A DNA stretch of 36,616 bases from CALGFI01 sp036374435 (GTDB lineage: Bacteria; Actinomycetota; UBA4738; HRBIN12). Both the position numbers and the translations under genes were made by a program. The stretch spans positions 1 to 36,616 of the forward strand of contig DASUTU010000029.1 in NCBI GenBank assembly GCA_036374435.1, given 5' to 3'. A model generated the notes under the pieces. The model did no database searches. It worked only from the letters and a program-made list of their open reading frames with translations, and was not told the origin of the DNA. Shown piece by piece: positions 31,629 through 36,616 of the stretch (the first letter of the stretch is position 1; each line of letters begins with the position of its first letter).

Positions 31629-31634
31629 AGCGTA
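31629..31634 (-). promoter_or_regulatory. Probable -10 element of rlmN (leaderless)
   Basis: TACGCT on the minus strand ends 7 nt before GTG 31621, leaving no space for a ribosome binding site. Confidence 0.4.
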
Positions 31635-31668
31635 TCGCGCCGGCCGTGGCGCTCCCGCGCGCTCGGCG

Positions 31669-31674
31669 TAGGCT
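31669..31674 (+). promoter_or_regulatory. Probable -10 element of the homocysteine methyltransferase gene
   Basis: TAGGCT ends 8 nt before GTG 31683. It lies 34 nt from the divergent rlmN hexamer. Confidence 0.4.
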
Positions 31675-31682
31675 GCTCCTTC

Positions 31683-32600
31683 GTGGAGCGCTCGCCGTTC
31701 GATCCGATCTTGACCGAGGGCCGGCCCGTCCTCCTGGACGGCGGCATGGGAACCGAGCTGGACCGGCGGGGCGCCAACCTTCGCGACCCGCTGTGGTCGG
31801 CGAAGGTGCTGCTGGAGTCCCCGGAGCTGATCCGCCAGGTGCACGCGGCCTACTTCTCCGCGGGGGCCGACGTGGCGATCTCGGCCAGCTACCAGGCGAG
31901 CTTCGAGGGCCTGGCCGCACGAGGCCTGGGGCCGGACCGCGCGGCCGGCGTTCTCCGCCGCAGCGTGGACCTCGCGCGCGAGGCGGCGTCGGAGGCCGGG
32001 GGGAGGCGGCTGGTGGCCGCCTCCGTCGGGCCGTACGGTGCCGTCCTGGGCAACGGGGCCGAATACACCGGGGACTACGACCGGGGCGAAGACGAGCTGG
32101 TCGAGTTCCACGGGCCCAGGTTCGAGGCGCTGGCCGAGGCCCGCCCGGACGTCTTCGCCGTCGAGACGATCCCCTCGATCGTGGAGGCGCGGTCGCTGGT
32201 TCGCGCCCTCGACCGGGTATCGCACCTTCCCGCGTGGATCAGCTTCAGCTGCCGCGACGGTGCTCACCTGTGTGACGGGACGCCGTTCCGGGACGCGGTG
32301 GAGGTCGCCGCCTCGGCTCCAAACGTCGTCGCCGTCGGCGTGAACTGCACCTCACCTCTGCACGTGACGCCGCTCATCGAGATCGCCGCCGCGTCGACGC
32401 ATCTGCCCGTCGTCTGTTACCCCAACCGCGGGGCGTTCTGGGACCCGATTCGCAAGTCCTGGGTGGACCCGCCCCGGCAGGACGCCCGGCCGCCGCTTCG
32501 ACCGACGGAGTGGCGCACCGCGGGCGCCGCTGTGATCGGTGGTTGTTGCGGGACGACGCCGGAGGACATCGCCGCCATGGCTTCGGCGCTCGCGGCCTGA
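31683..32600 (+). CDS. Homocysteine S-methyltransferase family protein
   Basis: A 305-residue zinc-dependent methyltransferase of the MmuM/BHMT type that moves a methyl group from a donor such as S-methylmethionine to homocysteine. The N-terminal motif is LLDGGMGTELDRRG. The zinc ligands are the cysteine in VGVNCTSP and the Cys pair in AAVIGGCCGTTPEDI. YPNRGAFWDP precedes the C-terminal zinc loop. GTG 31683 is 61 nt from the divergent rlmN start. With MTA phosphorylase elsewhere in the window it suggests methionine recycling, although the two are not linked in an operon. Confidence 0.92.
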   Translation: MERSPFDPILTEGRPVLLDGGMGTELDRRGANLRDPLWSAKVLLESPELIRQVHAAYFSAGADVAISASYQASFEGLAARGLGPDRAAGVLRRSVDLAREAASEAGGRRLVAASVGPYGAVLGNGAEYTGDYDRGEDELVEFHGPRFEALAEARPDVFAVETIPSIVEARSLVRALDRVSHLPAWISFSCRDGAHLCDGTPFRDAVEVAASAPNVVAVGVNCTSPLHVTPLIEIAAASTHLPVVCYPNRGAFWDPIRKSWVDPPRQDARPPLRPTEWRTAGAAVIGGCCGTTPEDIAAMASALAA

Positions 32601-32760
32601 TCGGAGCCGGCGTTTCGGACGCCGCGGGCTGGGTAGTCCCCGGGCACAAGGTGACGCCGGCGGGTCCCGGCGCATCGGGAGGAGCACCGGGCCCCGCACG
32701 CGTCACGAGGACGTTATGCATCGGCCCTCCGCCCCCCAACCCCCTCGGAGCGCCGACGCC

Positions 32761-32788
32761 GAAGGCCCGGCCGCTCGGCCGGGCCTTC
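32761..32788. terminator. Strong bidirectional hairpin terminator
   Basis: GAAGGCCCGGCC (32761-32772) and GGCCGGGCCTTC (32777-32788) form a perfect 12-bp stem with a GCTC tetraloop. It lies in the 238-nt gap between the convergent homocysteine methyltransferase and multi-TM protein genes. No long T-tract follows. Apart from it, nothing else is evident in 32601-32838. Confidence 0.8.
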
Positions 32789-32838
32789 GTCTGCCGGTCA
32801 CTCGCGGACGCCGATCGCGTCGACGGCGCCCGCCGGCG

Positions 32839-33495
32839 TCACGGCGTTCGCTGTTGGTACCGGACGGTCTCGTCCCGACGTTCGACCGCCTCGTCCTCCC
32901 CATCCGGAACGACGACGGTACGCTCCTCGACGTCCGGCCGGGCCGGATGGTCCATCTCCCGGTGTTCGATCTCGCGGTCGACCAGGTCGGCGTTGGCCGG
33001 ACGCGCGAACATGCCGCCGAGCGCGCCCCCCAGACCCGACGCGACGAGCCCGACGGCGATCGCCAGGAACGTCGCCCACAACACGGTGTCCGCCGCCGGC
33101 TCGAGCAGCGGCGTGTCGATCTCGGTCACCGTCCCGAGGCTCAACACGTTGATCGTCGCGGGCACGCCGGCGACGATCGTCAGCACCACCATGAGCGCCC
33201 AGATCGCCAGGCCGTTGAAGAACCCCGACCCCGCGCCGTGCACCCCCGAGAGCCATCCGGCCAGCAGGCCGGCGACGAACAGGCTGGCGATGGCCGACGC
33301 GCCGACGTACCACTCGATGTTCGCCCGGATGACGTCCGCGCCGGCGCCGTAGCCGAGCGCGAACCACAACGCCGACAACATCGCCAGCAGGGCGATGCCG
33401 ATCACGGCTCCGCCGAAGACGGCGCCCCATCGGATCCGCTGCGGGCTCGGAGCGCCGAGCGACCCTGCGGAGAGGTATCGCGTCTGCGTGCGCAT
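32839..33495 (-). CDS. Multi-TM envelope/stress-associated membrane protein
   Basis: A 218-residue protein with four or so helices: WGAVFGGAVIGIALLAMLSA, then WYVGASAIASLFVAGLLAGW with a glycine-rich GVHGAGSGFFNG loop, ALMVVLTIVAGVPATINVLS and VLWATFLAIAVGLVASGLGG. The C-terminal tail is charged. ATG 33495 follows AGGAGGT with a 5-nt spacer, the best ribosome binding site in the window. It resembles uncharacterised membrane proteins found with general stress genes, and its neighbours (YihY, DksA-like, BON) fit. No catalytic motif. Confidence 0.75.
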   Translation of the reverse strand: MRTQTRYLSAGSLGAPSPQRIRWGAVFGGAVIGIALLAMLSALWFALGYGAGADVIRANIEWYVGASAIASLFVAGLLAGWLSGVHGAGSGFFNGLAIWALMVVLTIVAGVPATINVLSLGTVTEIDTPLLEPAADTVLWATFLAIAVGLVASGLGGALGGMFARPANADLVDREIEHREMDHPARPDVEERTVVVPDGEDEAVERRDETVRYQQRTP

Positions 33496-33742
33496 GTTGA
33501 CCTCCTTTCGGTGGGGCATCGATACTCGAAACACCTGTACCCATCAGCGCCACCCACGAAGCACCGGTCCGAGGGGCCACGCCCCCGCGAGCGGTTCCGA
33601 CGGAGCACGGTTGGGAGGACGGTCGCCGGCGGCTGACGACCCCCGTTCGGACGAGGCGGAGGAACCCGACGCCGGAGGCGCCACGCCCCGCACCGAAGAT
33701 CGCGGCCGGGCCGTCGGCGGCCCCGCTCGACTGCTCGGGGCG

Positions 33743-34690
33743 GTGGATCGATTCCAGCGGCGTCGAACGTTCCTCGCCGTCCCGGTGGCCGTCTTCAAGA
33801 AGCTCGGCGACGATCACGGCGGCCACTGGGCCGCGCTGGTCACGTATTACGGGTTCGTCTCCCTGTTCCCCCTCCTGCTGGCGCTCGCCACCATCCTCAG
33901 CTTCGTCGTGCAGGGGGACGAGCGGCTCCAGGAGCGCATCCTGGAGTCGGCGCTCTCTCAGTTCCCGATCATCGGGGACGAGATCCGCGACAACCTCGGC
34001 GCCCTCCGCGGCTCGAGCCTGGCCCTCGCCATCGGTCTGATCGGCGTGCTCTGGGCCGGGATGGGGGTGATCTTGACCCTGCAGGAGGCGATGGACGACC
34101 TGTGGAACGTCCCACGCCTCGCGCGCCGAGGCTTCGCCGGCAAACGGCTTCGGGCGTTGCTCTCGCTCGCGGGGCTGGGGCTCGCGGTCGCGGCTTCCGC
34201 GGCGCTCGCCACCCTGGGGACGAGCCGAGGCGAGCTGGGGCCGCTCCGGGTGCTCAGCCTGCTCGGGACGTTGGCGCTGAACGTCGCCGTGGTGGGTTCG
34301 GCGTTCCGCTACCTCACGGCCGCAGTGGTCGGCTGGCGCGCGGTGCTTCCCGGCGCGGTCCTCGCGGGCGTGGCCTGGATGGTCCTGCTGGCCCTGGGGT
34401 CGTGGCTCGTGGACCGGCAGCTCCGTGACGCGGGGGCCCTGTACGGGTTCTTCGCCATCGTGTTGGGGCTCCTGTCCTGGATCTACCTCGGTGCGCAGAT
34501 GCTCCTGATGTCGGCGGAGCTCAACGTCGTGCTGGCGCGCCGATTGTGGCCGCGAGGGCTCTCGCCACCGCTCACCGCGGCCGATCGAGCGGTGCTGGCG
34601 GCCAGGGCGCGCCAAGAGCAGCGGCAGGAGATGCGGGACATCCACGTGCACTTCCCCGACGAACGGCTCCCTCCGGATCCGAGCGGTTGA
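33743..34690 (+). CDS. YihY/BrkB-family inner-membrane protein
   Basis: A 315-residue protein of the YihY/virulence factor BrkB family with about six helices. Family marks are FKKLGDDHGGHWAALVTYYG and FVSLFPLLLALATILSFV near the N-terminus and, in the middle, GVLWAGMGVILTLQEAMDDL with WNVPR. YGFFAIVLGLLSWIYLGAQM and LLMSAELNVVLA are near the end. The function is not settled. GTG 33743 gives the usual N-terminus (DRFQRRRTF); a TTG at 33611 is possible but would add a low-complexity leader. The 247 nt between this start and the divergent gene hold no other gene that I can support. Confidence 0.88.
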   Translation: MDRFQRRRTFLAVPVAVFKKLGDDHGGHWAALVTYYGFVSLFPLLLALATILSFVVQGDERLQERILESALSQFPIIGDEIRDNLGALRGSSLALAIGLIGVLWAGMGVILTLQEAMDDLWNVPRLARRGFAGKRLRALLSLAGLGLAVAASAALATLGTSRGELGPLRVLSLLGTLALNVAVVGSAFRYLTAAVVGWRAVLPGAVLAGVAWMVLLALGSWLVDRQLRDAGALYGFFAIVLGLLSWIYLGAQMLLMSAELNVVLARRLWPRGLSPPLTAADRAVLAARARQEQRQEMRDIHVHFPDERLPPDPSG

Positions 34691-36018
34691 GGAGGTCTGG
34701 CCCTGGGTATCTCGCGGGCCGGACGATCACGCAAGGAGCGGCAAAGGAGCGGCGGATGATGGTCACGATCGGGGACGAGGAGGCGCGAGGTCTGCTCGAG
34801 GAGGAGCGGACGCGCCTGCAGCAGATCCGTATGGCGCTGGCCGGCGAATCGCTCGACCGCGCGACCGAGGAGCAGGCGCTCGCCGAGCTGTCCGCCGTCG
34901 ACCAGCATCCCGCCGACGTGGGTTCGGAGATGTTCGAAAGGTCCAAGGATCAATCGATCCTGCAGCACATCGACGAACAGCTCGCCGACGTCGAACACGC
35001 GGCCCAGCGTCTCCAGAAGGGGACCTACGGAACGTGCGAGGCCTGTGGCCGCCCCATCGATGAGGACCGGCTGCGCGCGCGTCCTGCGGCCAGGTTCTGC
35101 ATCGACGACCAGGCTCGTCGCGAGCGGACGGGAACGTGACCGAACGCGAACCCCACGGGGACCGGCGCGGGGCCGACCGGGAAGAGCGGGAGCCCGACCT
35201 CGGAGACCCGGACGAGGTTGATCGCTCGCGGGTTGAGCTGCTGGACGAAGGCTAGTCGCTCCCGTCGCTCGACGTCGCCCCGAGGCCGCCACCGGACGTC
35301 CGTCGCCGGGGCCGAACTCGTACACGGCGTACCCGGCCCGGATCACGGTCTGTGCGACGTTGCGGACGTGGACGCCGCCGGGCGTGACCCCGTGCTCGCG
35401 GCCCCGATGAGCATGGCCGTGCACGGCGAGGTCGGCGCCGGCCCGATCGACGGCCTCCGCGAGCAGATAGGTGCCGAGGAAGGGGTAGATCTCGGGCGGC
35501 TCGCCCATGAGCGTGTCGCGGACCGGCGCGTAATGCATCAACGCGATGCGCACGTCCGCCACGAGCGACCGCAACGCCTCCTCGAGCGCGTCCGCGCGCT
35601 CCTTCGCGTGGCGGATGAACGCCTTCATCTCCCGCTCGCCGAACTCGGCCCCCGAACCGCCCGGGAACCCGCCTCCGAACCCCTTCACGCCGGCCACGCC
35701 GACGGAGCCCGCGGACGTGTCGACCACCACGGCGTCGCCCTCCAGGACGACCGTTCCGACGTCCCGCAGGATCGTCGCGACCTCCGCCTCTCGATCCAGA
35801 TGGTGGTCGTGGTTGCCGAGCACCGCCACCATCTGAACGCCGAACCCCTGCAGCTCGCCCGCCAGCGCCCGGGCCTCCTCGGGATCGCCGGACTTCGTCA
35901 GGTCCCCGGCGATCAACAACACGTCGGCGCGATCGGGAACGGTCGTGAGTTGCTCGCGGAGCGCCGGGGTCGAGTCTGGGCCCACGTGCACGTCCCCGAC
36001 GGCGGCCACCCGGATCAT
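34483..36018 (-). CDS. Metallophosphoesterase with an apparently lost stop codon
   Basis: The N-terminal 240 residues form a calcineurin-like phosphoesterase: VGDVHVG (D9, H11), AGDLTKSGD (D39), LGNHDHH (N69-D71), LMHYAPV and VHGHAHRG give the binuclear metal site, and GVKGFGGGFPGG with SEFGEREM-like residues is typical of an actinobacterial subgroup. Homology ends near Y233 (VYEFGPG, about 35310). After that the frame has no stop until 34483, giving 511 codons, antisense to the DksA-like gene and the yihY end. The tail looks unselected. One alternative frame has a stop at 35252-35254, so a frameshift or a mutated stop is likely. ATG 36018 overlaps the BON gene stop by 4 nt. Substrate unknown. 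Confidence 0.7.
   Translation of the reverse strand: MIRVAAVGDVHVGPDSTPALREQLTTVPDRADVLLIAGDLTKSGDPEEARALAGELQGFGVQMVAVLGNHDHHLDREAEVATILRDVGTVVLEGDAVVVDTSAGSVGVAGVKGFGGGFPGGSGAEFGEREMKAFIRHAKERADALEEALRSLVADVRIALMHYAPVRDTLMGEPPEIYPFLGTYLLAEAVDRAGADLAVHGHAHRGREHGVTPGGVHVRNVAQTVIRAGYAVYEFGPGDGRPVAASGRRRATGATSLRPAAQPASDQPRPGLRGRAPALPGRPRAGPRGVRVRSRSRPLATSLVVDAEPGRRTRAQPVLIDGAATGLARSVGPLLETLGRVFDVGELFVDVLQDRLILGPFEHLRTHVGGMLVDGGQLGERLLLGRAVERFAGQRHTDLLQARPLLLEQTSRLLVPDRDHHPPLLCRSLRDRPAREIPRARPPQPLGSGGSRSSGKCTWMSRISCRCSWRALAASTARSAAVSGGESPRGHNRRASTTLSSADIRSICAPR
34756..35139 (+). CDS. DksA/TraR-family zinc-finger protein
   Basis: A 127-residue protein with a coiled-coil N-terminal half and a C-terminal finger GTCEACGRPIDEDRLRARPA followed by RFCIDDQ. 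Three cysteines (C94, C97, C115) are present, but the fourth expected ligand is Asp (D118). DksA-type proteins enter the RNA polymerase secondary channel and help control stress and stringent responses. Actinobacterial short members may instead be regulators of another kind. ATG 34756 (or 34759) follows AAGGAG. Its stop overlaps a following small frame by 4 nt. It lies antisense to the unterminated frame of the metallophosphoesterase. Confidence 0.88.
   Translation: MMVTIGDEEARGLLEEERTRLQQIRMALAGESLDRATEEQALAELSAVDQHPADVGSEMFERSKDQSILQHIDEQLADVEHAAQRLQKGTYGTCEACGRPIDEDRLRARPAARFCIDDQARRERTGT
35136..35255 (+). CDS. Possible 39-aa acidic small protein downstream of the DksA-like gene
   Basis: GTG 35136 overlaps the DksA-like stop by 4 nt (GTGA) and opens a 39-codon frame ending at TAG 35253-35255. 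It contains EEREPDLGDPDEVDRSR and a C-terminal VELLDEG. The charge (many Asp/Glu/Arg) and the coupling geometry support it, but it is short and could be chance. The rest of the gap up to about 35310 holds only the poorly defined end of the opposite gene. Confidence 0.4.
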   Translation: MTEREPHGDRRGADREEREPDLGDPDEVDRSRVELLDEG

Positions 36019-36272
36019 CGGACCCGCTCCGCTCCGTCCGCGTCGGGATAGTGGGCGACCGTCGTCCGGTTCTCCACCTCGAAACCGGGGCACCGCTCTC
36101 GGACCACCTCGGCGACCGCGTCCCGGCGTTCGGCGGTCGGGACGGTGCCGGTCACGAAGACCCGGTTCCCGACGATCTGCACCTCGAGCTCGGGCTCGTT
36201 CACCCGGCGGTCCTGAGCCAGCGCCTCCTGCACGTGCGCGGCGGTGTAGTCCTCGGCGTCGTCGGCCATCAC
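36015..36272 (-). CDS. BON-domain protein
   Basis: An 85-residue protein that is essentially one BON domain: AAHVQEALAQDRRVNEPELE, then VQIVGNRVFVTGTVPTAERR and DAVAEVVRERCPGFEVENRT. BON domains occur in OsmY-like and membrane-associated stress proteins and are thought to bind lipids. No signal peptide is seen, so this one appears cytoplasmic. The start is GTG 36272 (4-nt overlap with the preceding gene) or ATG 36269. GGAGGG lies upstream at a distance that suits either. Confidence 0.88.
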   Translation of the reverse strand: MMADDAEDYTAAHVQEALAQDRRVNEPELEVQIVGNRVFVTGTVPTAERRDAVAEVVRERCPGFEVENRTTVAHYPDADGAERVR

Positions 36273-36616
36273 GCATCCCTCCGGCTCGTTGCCTCGTACA
36301 GGTCCTTGATCGGCGTGTGCGGCACGACCAGGTCGAGGGAATCGGCGAACAGCAGCAGGCTGAGGATCCGGCGCACGCCGTGGCGACAGGCCCGCTCCAC
36401 GAGGTACGCCCAGTCGAGCTCGCTGTGGGCGATGATCGCGATGGCGTCGTACCAGTACCGCGGCGTGTCCTCGTTGGCGGCGACGGCCTTCATCACCACG
36501 AGGTCCTCCGGCGAGGCGACCGGAACCGTCCGGCCGCGGAACCGAACGGACCGCGCGCGCGACAGCATCTGCTCGTCGAGCAGGATGTCGCCCGAGGAGC
36601 GCGAGATCACGTCCAC
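36269..36616 (-). CDS. Nucleotidyltransferase-family protein, N-terminus outside window
   Basis: The frame is open to the window edge and 115 residues are visible. They resemble the C-terminal part of small MNT/AbiEii-like nucleotidyltransferase proteins: DVISRSSGDILLDEQMLSRA, then VPVASPEDLVVMKAVAANE, TPRYWYDAIAIIAHSELDW and RRILSLLLFADSLDLVVP. The catalytic GS..D motif would lie upstream, outside the window. A GTG sits exactly at the edge, but the family alignment suggests it is internal. The stop overlaps the BON gene start, so a three-gene operon with the phosphoesterase is likely. Confidence 0.7.
   Translation of the reverse strand: MDVISRSSGDILLDEQMLSRARSVRFRGRTVPVASPEDLVVMKAVAANEDTPRYWYDAIAIIAHSELDWAYLVERACRHGVRRILSLLLFADSLDLVVPHTPIKDLYEATSRRDA

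Noticed and set aside
30560..31777. RlmN starting further upstream near 31777
   Set aside because: The extra 52 residues lack family similarity and would cover the divergent promoter and the start of the homocysteine methyltransferase gene. GTG 31621 gives the expected N-terminus.
32798..34651. Long minus-strand open frame across the YihY gene
   Set aside because: It is a high-GC shadow. The YihY motifs are on the plus strand, and the real minus-strand protein (32839-33495) is in another frame with a strong ribosome binding site.

Overview
The window is very GC-rich (roughly 70% by eye) and gene-dense. It has GTG/TTG/CTG starts, many 4-nt ATGA/GTGA overlaps and an actinobacterial divisome/molybdopterin locus (galU, glp/moeA, moaC, sepX/glpR). 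It also has a twin-arginine-linked molybdo-oxidoreductase, two-component regulators and polyprenol-type mannosyltransferase-like proteins. This points to an Actinomycetota chromosome, probably an uncultured or deep-branching lineage. No phage, transposase, integrase or CRISPR array was seen. All identities come from reading motifs; no database search was run.

Layout. 1-4475: methylmalonate-semialdehyde dehydrogenase (5' truncated), a LysA-like PLP protein, a small acidic protein, DNA-3-methyladenine glycosylase I and proline dehydrogenase. 4476-5414: a lower-GC scar holding a truncated minus-strand gene remnant, a ~62-bp piece of 23S rRNA domain V, a YefM/Phd-type antitoxin tail, an intact-looking RelE/ParE toxin and tRNA-Ala(CGC), whose 3' end borders the scar. 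5449-9556 (minus): translin-family protein, SepX/GlpR-like membrane protein, MoaC, MoeA/Glp, GalU. 9667-12579 (plus): FmdB zinc ribbon, MTA phosphorylase, a 60-aa protein, a CpaB/SAF protein and UppP with a probable CTG start.

12589-19219 (minus) is one tightly coupled operon. In transcription order it encodes a GT2 glycosyltransferase, a DUF2064 GT-A protein, a SAM methyltransferase, a cytochrome-b561-like/sulfite-oxidase fusion, a small membrane protein, a GT-C-like membrane protein, a dTDP-rhamnose-4-epimerase-like SDR with a zinc-ribbon-like insert, and a membrane-anchored DM13 protein. Every junction from the first to the seventh gene overlaps by 1-4 nt. I regard this as the best candidate for an undescribed system: an envelope glycan or lipid modification pathway wired to extracytoplasmic redox chemistry. 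A divergent OmpR-type regulator and histidine kinase pair (19343-21231) lies directly across its promoter region.

21269-24041: TldE/TldD protease pair. 24105-28903: a lipoprotein, two GT-C-like membrane proteins and a lipoprotein lytic transglycosylase. The transglycosylase is translationally coupled to an ABC-F ATPase (28900-30513). 30560-32600: divergent RlmN and homocysteine S-methyltransferase. 32839-36616: a stress/envelope neighbourhood with a multi-TM protein, YihY/BrkB, a DksA/TraR-like protein, a metallophosphoesterase, a BON protein and a nucleotidyltransferase fragment.

A recurring signal is a TANNNT hexamer 6-8 nt before the start codon (tag, moeA, fmdB, abc-f, rlmN, homocysteine methyltransferase). 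This fits leaderless transcription.
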